Positions 52,155 to 62,785 of a stretch of 64,000 nucleotides of DNA are shown in pieces. Within the stretch, counting starts at the first letter, position 1. The number at the start of each line of letters is the position of its first letter. The notes below the pieces were generated by a model that saw nothing but the letters and a program-made list of their open reading frames with translations, searched no databases and had not been told where the DNA came from. Made by a program: the position numbers and the translations under genes. The DNA comes from Armigeres subalbatus (taxonomy: Eukaryota; Arthropoda; Insecta; Diptera; Culicidae), in assembly GCF_024139115.2 (NCBI RefSeq), contig NC_085141.1, positions 164,940,908 to 165,004,907 on the forward strand, in the 5' to 3' direction.

Positions 52155-53389
52155 TAAGGTACCCTGGGGCAAGTGGGACCTAAAAAAACGCTAGTTCCTA
52201 AAAAAACAGCTAGTTCAAACGGGGCAAGTGGGACCTATTCTGCTTTATACTGTCGAACGAAACTAATTTGAAAAATGTAGATATAATGCTCATGTAATTT
52301 CTGAGTCGTAGTATTTCAGATCATGGATGGAGGTTTATTGCTTGTCAGACTTTTGTTTTTGGCAAAAGAAAGGGATTACAATGTTAGCAGATATAAAATC
52401 AAGGCAACAGCCGATTTACCGTTTAATTGTCTGTTGTCTGGCTTTATTTTCATTAGCTTACTTTCTTACCAAATGTGTTAGATGGAAGAGATAAGCAAAT
52501 CTTTGTTCACTTTTCGAATAAATGTTTCTCTGTTTAACACAAATTATTACATAAGCTAGAATCTCAAAAGGAACGTTTTTATTCAGGCGGTGTTGTAAAT
52601 TTGTAATAGAACGAAATGGCCAATTCATGTCTTAAGCACTTTATTTATCTTAAAATCTGTTAATCTGATGCGAAGTTTAAAAATAACAAAACACAAGACA
52701 AAACCTTTTGATCTATTGTAGAATAAGTAGATTGTTTGCACTGTAAACGGAAATTTTTGCATAGATATAACCATTGCTCTTTTCCATGAGGGAGATAATT
52801 GTCAGAAAGTAAAATACACATTAGGTAAATCAACTGTACACTACTTCTTAACAACTAAACCAACGATATCAACTGCATATGATTCAGATCCATTTGACAT
52901 ATGAGTGTCGAAGTTATTTTTCACTAGACAACAATCTAAAAACAGGTAAAATGGCCCTATCAAAAATGTTGTTCAAATATGTCCCACTTGCCCCATGTAT
53001 GTTAAAAATCAAGGGAAAGTGAAAATTGCAGATTTAATCAGGCTTTAATCAAACCTTTTAAATCGTTTTTGATGTCACACAATTATTTAATTGCTCAAAA
53101 TATTCACTTTCCAAATTAATGATGAATTTAGGAACGACTATTTTGTTGAAAATCCATTGAATTAAAATAAAAGTGATAGATTTTGCCGGTAGTTTAAAGT
53201 CATGATTAAACAATACCATTAGTATGGTGCCGCAAATGGTTTTGATTCCAAACTTTTTTGTGTTAGGCGAATTCGTTGATAATTCTGCTTCATCTTTCTA
53301 GAACATTGTTACCATTAAAAACGTTCACCGATTAATTGGCAGCCATAGTACCCACATACCCCGTATTTTCACTTGCCCGGGGTACCTTA
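52155..53389. mobile_element. 1.2-kb TIR element (TAAGGTACCC ends), non-autonomous
   Basis: The ends TAAGGTACCCTGGGGCAAGT and (inverted) TAAGGTACCCCGGGCAAGTG pair closely. The word GGGGCAAGTGGGAC recurs inside (52213-52226, and inverted near 52980). TA is available as target duplication (52155-52156, 53388-53389). No transposase frame was found. Confidence 0.7.
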
Positions 53390-53455
53390 CTTCAAATGAT
53401 TAAACATTGAATCTCGGGCTCATGCAGTAGCCGCTAAGTTGTGAAGGCCAACGGA

Positions 53456-53530
53456 GGTCCTTCGTAGCTTAGTTGGTTGAAAGCAAACCATCTAGCGTAC
53501 TGAGGGTCGTGGGTTCGAGTTCCATCGAAG
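53456..53530 (+). tRNA. tRNA-like sequence, probably a tRNA relic or SINE head
   Basis: It carries a perfect box A (TAGCTTAGTTGG) and a near box B (GGTTCGAGTTCC). Acceptor-like CTTCG/CGAAG strands and a D-arm-like GCTT/AAGC pair also fit. The anticodon stem does not pair well and two acceptor positions mismatch, so a functional tRNA is unlikely. No A- or GAA-tail follows nearby. Confidence 0.4.
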
Positions 53531-53539
53531 CGGTGGTTA

Positions 53540-55046
53540 CCTTCAATACATTTTTCAATTCAAAATCTTCCACATAATGTACATAATCACATTTGAGTTT
53601 TCAGTACATTTCAAATCAAAACCAAGTGTTGAAATTTCAGTTGTCTTTGGCTGAAAATTTTCTTGCCACGATTTCCATCGTTATTTGTTTCTAAATCAAG
53701 TTCACATAAATAATCTGTTCAAAATTCTCTAAAGTGGACCAAAACTAACAGTGCTTAAATACCGGTGAGGAGAAAATACTTAATTTTAAAATATATGTGT
53801 ATTTATTCTGTGTAGTTTAAGAATAAACTAACATTTTTTAACCGACATCGGCCCTCTGTTTGTGCCGCATTTTCCATTCCCAATCAACAAAAGCAGTTAA
53901 CCTCAATATGACCCTAGGCTATTTTGAAAGGCTGCCATTTTTTAAAATGTTCAACCTATTCTCGTGATTTTTGGTAGTTCGGTAAAACTCCCCGAGATCT
54001 GCCTGCTAGCTGCAAATTCGCTTGAAAAATCTTGAAAATAACAGCTACTGTCTAATTTTATCAAAAAACTTACATTGTCTGTGCTATGGGGTCATATTGA
54101 CCCCAAATAAAATTGTTATAACTTTTTGATTGTTTGGTCAATTCTGGATTTTTCAATTAATTATCTAATAAATTAATCATCTTTTAGGACGTTACCTCAC
54201 ATTGACCATAGATGGCGGGTACCTTGCGGGGAGGGGTTTTCGTGAAAAAGGGTACAAAAACAGTACTAACTCGATATCGATTCATGGAAGCAAATTCTAC
54301 AATATTTTTTGGTAAGCTGATTCAAGGGACTCGATATTTCCATTAGTCGATGGTCCCTTCAATATCGACTCATGAAGGTTTCACTGTATTTGAAACAGGC
54401 CGACTGATCTTCGGTTGCATGTGTTGACTCAAAGGCCTCAACTCCAGAGGTTTCTTGGACGGCCAAGAACATATTCCGTGAACGCATTTCATTTTTTTTT
54501 TCATTAAGAGCATGTACCATATTCGAAACAGACGGGCTGATCTTCGGTTACGTGTGTAGAGCCAAATGCCTCAACTCCAAAGAATTCTTGGATGACCAAC
54601 AACATATACAGTGAACACATTCTGACCATAGTAACACTAAGAGTATGTATCATGTACCAGGCTGTCTGATCCTGAAAAACTTTGCCGAATACAACTTGTG
54701 TGTAGATACAAAGTATTTCAAGCTAGAGTGATATTTCCCTAATACATATAAAAATATTGTAAGCACACTAGCGCTACCTATTTGTAAAATTCCTAATTAC
54801 ATCTCCCGTCACAGGGCAGTACATTCCTTTCAGACGATCTTAACAAATTCAGACTTCGTCTTTACAAATTCCAAATTTGTTCGATAAGAATATTTACAAT
54901 GTACAATATTCCATACATCGGAGTATCTTGGGCAGTCTAAAATAATGGTTTTATACATACCACCACCTAGCGGCCAAATTCTAAACTAATCAATGCCTCA
55001 TATCAGAACCCATGTCTTCCTGCAAAACATTTTTGAAAAAGTGCAG
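53540..55046. other. Unassigned, with a two-unit diverged tandem repeat
   Basis: 54391-54530 and 54531-54652 are diverged copies of one unit (CTGATCTTCGGTTGCATGTG against CTGATCTTCGGTTACGTGTG). A third partial start follows at about 54657. No gene. Confidence 0.5.
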
Positions 55047-55512
55047 TTCGAATATCACGCTAGTATTGTCGGATAGTGCATTGTCCGTTAGAACTAGCGT
55101 ATATGTAAACGGGCCATTACATATGAGCTACTTCTAGCGGACAATGCACTATCCGACAATACTAGCACGAAATTAGCATAAGGTAAACGCTTATTAGCGA
55201 GGACAATTCCTGTTTACATTGTGCTAATATCGCGCTAGTATTGTCGGACAGTGCATTGTCCGCTAACGGTTCTCCACCACCCCTCCTCCACGTCTCTCCC
55301 AGCATCATTCGTATGCAACGAATAGCGTCGACTAAAAGTCCAATATCCAAATTCCTAACCTTCATCGGCAAGGAGCGAGCATATATGACTGGGGGTAATG
55401 ATCATTAGCTATTGGCCCGTTTACATGTTCGCTAGTTCGGGCCATATGGCCCATTTACATCTACGCTAGTTCTAGCGGACAATGCACTAGCTGACAATAC
55501 TAGCGCTTCTTC

Positions 55513-55956
55513 TTCTTCTTCTTCTTATTGGCATTACATCCCCACATTGGGACAGAGCCATATTCGATGTGATGTGTGTTTACATATTCGATAGTTCTAG
55601 CGGACAATTCACTATCCGACAATACTAGCGACAATATTAGCGAGGACAATTCCTATTTACATTGGGCTAATATCGCGCTAGTACTGTCGGATAGTGCATT
55701 GTCCGCTAGAACTAGCGAATATGTAAACAGGCCATAAGCACTTCCACAGTTATTAACTGCGAGGATTCTTAGCCAGGTTACCATTTCTGCATTCGTATAT
55801 CATGAGGCTAACAAGATGATACCTTTGTGTCCAGGAAAGTCGAGACAATTTCCAATCCGAAAATTGCCTAGACCGGCACTGGGAATCGAACCCAGCCACC
55901 ATCAGCATGGTCTTGCTTTGTAGCCGCACGTCTTACCGCTAGGCTAAGGAGGGCCC
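55513..55956 (-). mobile_element. Feilai-like tRNA-derived SINE split by a palindromic MITE
   Basis: On minus the head is GGGCCCTCCTTAGCCTAGCG with box B GGTTCGATTCCC, and the 3' end is GGGATGTAATGCCAATAAG plus AAG repeats. A palindromic-MITE copy (about 55570-55735) interrupts it. Confidence 0.75.
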
Positions 55957-56234
55957 CGTTCCCATACTAATTTTAATACAAACTTAAAATGCCCTATGCT
56001 TGGTTAGTTTTTCCCAATCCGGCTCAGGTTTTCTTAGGATACTCGGAGCATGGGATGGAGTCGTGTGGGCGTGGTGGCACATGGTCTATTTTTTGGACTA
56101 TCCTATTATTAATCTATGTTGTTATAAATACGACACCAACACTATGCAGTAAATTAATGTTTTTATTGCACCAATACTTCTAAAACTTTGTTTTGGGTAC
56201 TCAACCAACCTTCACCTTAAAATAAAACTGCTGA

Positions 56235-56471
56235 CTTCTTCTTCTTCTTCTTATTGGCATTACATCCCCACACTGGGACAGAGCCGCCTCGCAGCTTAGT
56301 GTTCATTAAGCACTTCCACAGTTATTAACTGCGAGGTTTCTAAGCCAGGTTGAAGTCCAGACAATTTCCAATCCGAAAATTGCATAGACCGGCACCGGGA
56401 ATCGAACCCAGCCACCCTCAGCATGGTCTTGCTTTATAGCCGCGCGTCTTACCGTACGGCTAAGGAGGCCC
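56235..56471 (-). mobile_element. Feilai-like tRNA-derived SINE
   Basis: The minus-strand head includes TTAGCCGTACGGTAAGACGC (box A) and GGTTCGATTCCC (box B), with AAG repeats at the 3' end. CTGCTGAC flanks both sides, a possible 8-bp duplication. Confidence 0.8.
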
Positions 56472-57515
56472 CCTGCTGCTGACTACCTCGGTCAAAAAGA
56501 TGACTACTTCAGCGAGAAATTTCCCATTCCCAATCCGAAAGTACGACACCTGATCTTCGGAATACATGATAGCGCCTCCCGAGTCGGAGCTGGAGCCTCC
56601 GGAATTGGAATCGTGTCGGAGCGTGAATATACCCGCACTGTCCCGTTCCAGAAACAAAGTTTCAAAGTGAAATTGTTAATGGCCCGTTTACATATGAGCT
56701 AGTTCTAGCGGACAATGCACTATCCGACAATACTAGCACGATATTAGCATCATGTAAAAACTATTAGCAGATGACAATTCCTGTTTACATTATGCTAATT
56801 TCGCGCTAGTATTGTCGGATAGTGCATTGTCACTAGAATCATAAACTATAACAAACCATCTTCCGTTACATATGAGCTAGTTCTGGCGGACAATGCACTA
56901 TCCGACAATACTTGCGCGATATTAGCACAATGTAAACAGGAATTGTCCTCGCTAATGGCCCGTTTACATATGAGCTAGTTTTATGGCCCGTTTACATATG
57001 AGCTAGTTCTAGCGGACAATGCACTATCCGACAATACTAGCGCGAAATTAGCATAATGTAAACAGGAATTGTCATCTGCTAATAGTGTTTACATTATGCT
57101 AATATCGCGCTAGTATTGTCGGATAGTGCATTGTCCGCTAGAACTAGCTCATATGTAAACGGGCCATTAGCGGACAATCCACTATCCGACAATACTAGCA
57201 CGAAATTAGCATAATGTAAACGCTTATTAGCGAGGACAATTCCTGTTTACATGATGCTAATATCGTTCTAGTATTGTCGGGCAGTGCATTGTCCGCTAGA
57301 ACTAACTCATACATATGTAAACGGGCCATAATGGCCCGTTTACATATACGCTAGTTCTAGCGGACAATGCACTATCCGACAGAACTAGTGCAAAATTAGC
57401 ATAATGTAAACGCTTATTAGCGAGGACAATTCCTGTTTACTTTGTGCTAATATCGCGCTAGTATTGTCGGACAGTGCATTGACCGCTAGAACTAGCGCAT
57501 ATGTAAACGGGCCAT

Positions 57516-58224
57516 AAATGTAGGTAGGGAGATGAATGACGAGGTGAAGATCGGAGCCATGAAATGAATTTCAGGAGAAGTTGCCCTACATAGTTACCAA
57601 ATTCAATTTTTACATATCGACATGCCCAATATGTGAATATTTACAAATTTCTTTGAAAAATATGAAAATCTTTGAAAAGATTTCGCTAAAAATGTGCTAC
57701 ATTCGAAAACCCGATTTTCAGTATCTTCCATCCACTCTTTTTGGAATAAGTAAAAATCAAATCAAAAATGTTTTGAAAAAAAGAAACTCTAAATTGAGTA
57801 CTTGGTAAATAACTCAATTTTGAGTGGTTGCCCAGATGGGTGAAAATGACATAATTTTAGATCGTTTCGGTTCTCTGTGTAGAGTGTGTTCAATGCATTT
57901 CACCTTCGAACGACTCACAGCCTGTAAGTACGAGCTTACCGAAGCTAGAGCTTTTATAGCAGAATCCAAAAGCTTCGTTATAGCTACAGTCTGGGACAGG
58001 GCTTGCAAAGAGGAAAACATGTAGCTTCATCTGCTGCCATTCAACTGCTGTCACGAACTGTCAGATGCAGTCAGCAGCTTTTTGTGTGAAAGTATAGACG
58101 AATCCAAGTAAATAAAAATAAGAAGAAGACACACGACGGTGTTAACTTTGACAGATCCTACAGCACAGCATAGGGAGATAATTTTAAAATGCTTATAATA
58201 AATTCTGGACGAAATGTAATTAAA
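57516..58224. other. Unassigned spacer with a short open frame
   Basis: 57824-58024 is open on both strands (plus: DRFGSLCRVCSMHFTFERLT) and contains a donor-like GTAAGT. No family recognised; possibly an exon relic. Confidence 0.3.
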
Positions 58225-58358
58225 ATCTGATTGATGTACGATACGGAAAAAAGTTCTGAATTACATATTTGGAAGCTTATCTTAATTTTTTGAATATTTT
58301 CCAAAAATGTATCTATCATACAGCTCGCAACTTTTTCCGTATCATACATCAATCAAAT
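58225..58358. repeat. Short inverted repeat, arms about 35 bp
   Basis: CTGATTGATGTACGATACGG and, inverted, TTGATTGATGTATGATACGG (complement of about 58325-58358) pair around a 65-base loop. Confidence 0.65.
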
Positions 58359-58504
58359 TATCCCGCCCCGGATTACTGACCGACATTCTGGCTACGTGCC
58401 CGTCCCACCGCAATCTTCCGATTTTCGCGATGTGAACGATGAATGGTTCTCCCAACAGCTGATGCAACTCGTGGTTTATTCGCCTCCTCCACGTACCGTC
58501 CGCC

Positions 58505-59476
58505 CTCCTTAGCCGTGCGGTGAGACGCGCGGCTACAAAGCAAGACCATGCTGCTGGGTTCGATTCCCGGTGCCGGTCTAGGCAATTTTCGGATTGGAAA
58601 TTGTCTCGACTTCCCTGGGCATTAGAGTGGGCGTCATGGTCATTTTTTTCAAATCAATGGTTTTTCGAAGCCATTCTGGGTCCTGAACAACTGTGCAGAA
58701 TTTGGGACCGATTGGTTGCTTCCTCGCTTTCCGCATCGCGTTTGAAGTTTATACGGAAATTAGTATGGAAGAACGTATATTTTTACATTTCTACTACTAG
58801 AGGTTTCAGTTCATCGTAAACCAAGTGGCACATTGCGTTCAAGTATAACCCAAAGGATGCCGAAAAACTTTGCTGAAGAAGGCACGTTGCTGGAACGTCC
58901 ACGAAAAAAGTTGTATCGTTTCGAAGATTGAGTGTTCAAACCATATGCAAAAAATCGTTTATTCTGCCAGCACTGCCGAACTACGTAGACCAATAATTTG
59001 ACTGAGTGTTATTTCAAAATAATTGTTCTTATAGGGTTTTAGAGCCTTTCGGCATCTTCCACACTATATGCTAACGTATTGAGTCACGTGATTGATGATA
59101 AATTGAAGCCGCTAATAGCAAAAATGTGAAAAAGTAAGTTTTCCGATACTAATCTCCATGTAAATTTAAAACGCGATGCGGCATGCGAGGTCGCAACCAA
59201 TCGAGCCCATATTTTGCACAGTTGATAGGGATTTCAAAACGATTCAGAAAAACCTTGATCTCTCTTAATCGGACGAAGTTTGCGTTTTTCCATACAACTG
59301 CGTCCCACTCTACTGGGCATGAAAGTATCATCATGTTAGCCTCATGATATACGAATGCAAAAATGGGAACCTGGCTTAGAAACCTCGCAATTAATAACTG
59401 TGGAAGTGCTTAATGAACACTAAGCTGCGAGGCGGCGCTGTCCCAGTGTGGGGATGTAATGCCAATAAGAAGAAGA
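58505..59476 (+). mobile_element. Feilai-like SINE with 14-bp duplication, containing a hAT-like MITE
   Basis: The SINE head CTCCTTAGCCGTGCGGTGAG (58505) and tail AATAAGAAGAAG (to 59476) are bracketed by ACGTACCGTCCGCC at 58491-58504 and 59477-59490. It is inserted in the LINE; the LINE codons continue across. Box B is GGTTCGATTCCC. The SINE body is split by 58623-59312. Confidence 0.88.
58623..59312. mobile_element. 690-bp hAT-like MITE with 8-bp duplication
   Basis: The termini TAGAGTGGGCGTCA and (inverted) TAGAGTGGGACGCA are flanked by CTGGGCAT (58615-58622, 59313-59320). The ends resemble TAGGGTGG of 40538-41305. No ORF. Confidence 0.85.
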
Positions 59477-59572
59477 ACGTACCGTCCGCCATCTGCGCCC
59501 CACCATAGATGGTACGCAGCACTTTCCTTTTGAAAATTCCCAGCGCGTTGGTCCTCCACGAGCATCGTCCAG

Positions 59573-60908
59573 CAAGTAACATTTTAAGTTTTATGATTTA
59601 CTACAAGAGTAATTGAATTCCACAATAATAAAACCCTAGTCAAGGCATTTGCTTCTTCATAGCTAACGCCAAAACCTCTTGAAGAGTAGTATCTGCCTAG
59701 TTGGCCCACCCTTGCAATGGTTTTGAAGGGTAAATGTAAGACAACCTTCAAAATCGAACTATGACAAAACATAAACACGAACTCGGCGCCAAAAACCTTT
59801 CGAAATCAATTTGCATACTACCATAGAAGAAACTTTGCATCATTTAAAACCTTTTCTAAGCCGCTTCATCTCGTTGACTGCGGAATTCTCTAGATCTAGC
59901 TTTATTTGAACAATCACGTGATTAATAAAATACGTTCAGTTGCAACCAAATAAATTAAAGTTTATTGTGTACGAACCGGTTAAATGCCATATTTAAAAAT
60001 AGAAATGATTTTTTTTAAATTATTGATAAACATAACTAAACCATAGTTGACGTATGGTGCATCAATTTTTAGCGCCGAATAAGATTTATTGTGTCATTTG
60101 ATGCGAAACACCGATAAAATTGATGTTGTCAGTAAATCCAAAAGATATTTTAGTTACTAGATAAAGATTGTCGCTACGGTTCCCTTTGTTCTGCTGTCCG
60201 GAACATGTTGGGTACCAAGCTGTCAAATCGTATGGATTTTCCTTCTTTGACATTTAACTCCCCTATCCTCGCCAGCAAAAGATGTTCCGGACAGCGACGA
60301 CAGCGACAATCTTTATCTAGTAACTAAAATATCTTTTGTAAATCCCATTTTAACAATTATTTTTCGAAAACACAATTCCATTAAATTTACACTTTTCTGT
60401 TGAATTATTATTATTTATTTATTTTTGTTGTTCGTAGCTGTTCCGTATATAAAATATCGTATGTAATCATAGATGTAGCAGTATAAATGCATATTTGAAC
60501 TTAAAGTCTCTACAGATGTGTAGTGGAATGGTATCCATGGTATCCGAAACGATTTTTTCGAGATCCATTTGTTCAAACTGTTTTGATTTAACTAACGAAA
60601 GCAACTATAAAATCATACTGTTTAGATGTGACATTAATGAAGGTGATTTACATGCTGAATGGCATGTGCTTGATCAACTGCCTGGTACAAATGCCTACAA
60701 ATGTCATTTTTCAACATATATGTTATCGGTGGTCACCAGTGAGCCCAAGTACGCGAATTCTTCAACCACCTCGATTTCGTCACCACCAATACAACTCGTG
60801 GTGAGTGGCTTCCCTAGTAACATATTGGTTTTATACTGGTTTTATGAGACTCTTGTAGAGTAAACTATGGTCTTCAAGAGCGTTATAAAACTCAAAATGT
60901 TACTTGGG
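59573..60908. mobile_element. 1.34-kb TIR element, CAAGTAACA-type ends, second family member
   Basis: The ends are CAAGTAACATTTTAAGTTTT and, inverted, CCCAAGTAACATTTTGAGTT, the same tips as 32040-33921. Motifs AAAACCTCTTGAAGAG and GGTTTTATGAGACTCTTG are shared family features. It contains the MITE 60140-60337. The plus frame 60495-60863 has no domain. Confidence 0.75.
60140..60337. mobile_element. 198-bp MITE with 8-bp duplication, core shared with 7799-7991
   Basis: GTAAATCC flanks both sides (60132-60139, 60338-60345). The arms AAAAGATATTTTAGTTACTA and complement pair for about 36 bases. The core (ATTGTCGCT, GGTTCCCTTTGTT, AACATGTTGGGTACC, CTCGCCAGCAAAAGATGT) matches 7799-7991 on the opposite strand, but the arms do not. 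Confidence 0.85.
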
Positions 60909-61440
60909 ATTACGTTGGCCTCTTCCATCATGTACTTAGTCTTCGACGTGTTGGTGACTAGTCCAATCCGTTTAGCTTCGCTTTTCAGTCATCATGTGAT
61001 TGCCCGGTAGTTGCTGCAATCCAGCTTATTGCCCTTTTGTAGATAGGACACCCGACACCTTTCATCCACTCCTGCGACAGAACCTCATCCTCCCAAACCT
61101 TGGTAATTGCCCAGCGCAATGTTCTAGCCAGTGTGCGGTGATGTAATTCATCGTAGATTATCTTGTCGCAACCTGCTAAACCTAGCGATTTGCAATTCCA
61201 TGTTCCAAGCTTCCAATCGTGATCCTTTATACGTCGCCTAAGTCGTTGCCGATTGTATCGAGTCGTTTTATCTTCTATGTCGTTCGTAATGGTTGTTTTT
61301 GAAGGCGGCTCTTTGGACCTGGGCAAACCTCCTGTCTCGTCGGAGGGCCGTCGTGTCAGGTCTGTTTAGCGTCCCACCTAACAGCAGGACTTGGGCTTGT
61401 GCGCACAAGGTCGCTTTGGCTGAGCCCACACACCAAATTT

Positions 61441-61831
61441 GAAGAAAATATTTCAGCAAAATATTTTGCTTAAAAACAAATCAGCAAGTTCGAACTTTAC
61501 TGACAACCAGCAATTTATTTCGGTTTGCTGAAATACAGCAAACCTTGCTAGATTGCTGGTATATTCGGTATATTCTGAAGCTGTCAATGTCACTGAATAT
61601 TTTGGTAAAAAAATTATGTTTAAGTTGTCGTACGCCGCGTTTCTAGTTGCGTGTAGAAAATTTAAAATCTCTGCAATTACTAGAAGTAAAGTGCTTGATT
61701 CATGTGGAAATTCATGATGCCTTGCAAAATCTGACCGTTGCATCGTAAGATGTATAGTGGAGCAGTAAAAATGTACTTTGGTGGAACCGTAAAAATAACA
61801 TTGTATTTTACTTCCAGACTTCATTAAATGG
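61441..61831. other. Unassigned spacer
   Basis: AGCAA-rich words (CAGCAAACCTTGCTAGATTG) recur, but no element boundary was set. Confidence 0.35.
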
Positions 61832-62326
61832 TGTAGGGTGGGTGTACCAATTGTTGCCATACATAAGAACAACTATTTAAAAAAAATAAGTAGAAGACAT
61901 ATGGGTGAACTTTATATATCAAGGGAAAGGTTTTACTTCCTGCTTCTTAGAACAGCTGTGAAAACCACAATAAAATTTGTTTTTATCCTCAAAATGGATT
62001 AATCCAAAATAGGAACGCATGCACCAGTTGTGGCACTATTCTTAATTTTGGTTCCTTATTTGGCAAATCCCATTGTTTTCTTATGGGGTTGGCCAAATAG
62101 GGACCACTAGTGCGACAACTGGTGCAAAGGACGTCAAAAATTAAGCAAAATCAATTTTTACAATTATGCTTTGCTTGTTTTGAAGGAGATCAAAGGTGTT
62201 ATCGCATCATATGAATATGCTTTATCGATATGAACTTGGTTTGCGGTGATTTGATTGGCCATTTGGCATATAAAGCACTAGTGCGACAACTGGTGCTATA
62301 GCCACAACTGGTACATCTAGCCTACA
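61832..62326. mobile_element. 495-bp TIR element
   Basis: TGTAGGGTGGGTGTACCAAT and, inverted, TGTAGGCTAGATGTACCAGT pair at about 25 of 30 positions. The word CACTAGTGCGACAACTGGTG recurs inside. No ORF. Confidence 0.6.
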
Positions 62327-62785
62327 TCCTAAAACGTTTTAATTAGCATCAATCAATTGAAGAGTTGATGGACTCCGAAGAAATGTTAAAATGCATGAGA
62401 ACATTGACAGAGTTATAACCACCGTCATGGGCGTAGCCAGGATTTCGAGAGGGGGGGGGGGGCAACTTTTTTGATCTTCTAAATCGTAGTTTTATAAAAA
62501 CACATGAATAGTAACACATGAAACCAAATCCAAACCAAATCGAAACAATAATGGATTTAAAAATGCGTGATTTATTGCTCATTAGACATTTTTATATAAA
62601 GTGAGAAAAATATTAACGAACTTAGTATTCAGAATAAATAAAAACGGCTATAACAATTATTATAAAAATCCTGCATTCTTCCATAAGTTTAAGAAAACTA
62701 GAACCATACATCTAAATTTCTAAACAAATCCTCTCTGAAATAATATTTATTATAAAATAGGCAGAAAAATCAATATGCAAGCTTT
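62327..62785. other. Spacer with a 12-base G run
   Basis: ATGGGCGTAGCCAGGATTTC followed by a G tract (62449-62461) looks like the edge of a dispersed repeat. Otherwise unassigned. Confidence 0.4.

Larger units (their letters stand above)
55047..57515. repeat. Cluster of 185-bp palindromic MITEs and fragments
   Basis: The full unit runs from ATGGCCCGTTTACATATGAG to its complement and is palindromic through CTAGTTCTAGCGGACAATGC and ACTATCCGACAATACTAGC. Two complete 185-bp copies are 56983-57167 and 57331-57515. Partial copies lie at 55047-55116, 55117-55270, 55430-55507, 55570-55735, 56679-56840, 56868-56982 and 57168-57329. Several copies abut head to head (GGGCCATAATGGCCC at 57323-57337). 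No ORF. Confidence 0.85.
58359..61440 (-). mobile_element. Decayed RTE-like LINE interrupted by SINE and TIR elements
   Basis: LINE pieces on minus: 61440-60909 with a leader, the endonuclease start (WKLGTWNCKSLGLAG) fused by deletion to RT sequence (WEDEVLSQEWMKGV, CPIYK) and then KRIGLVTNTSKTKYM; 59572-59491 with IFKRKVLRTIYGGAQMADG; and 58504-58359 with YVEEANKPRVASAVGRTIH. The large internal deletions make it a dead copy. Confidence 0.75.

Noticed and set aside
55047..57515. CRISPR-like array of repeats
   Set aside because: Repeats are palindromic in both orientations with irregular spacing and no unique spacers, in a eukaryotic context.
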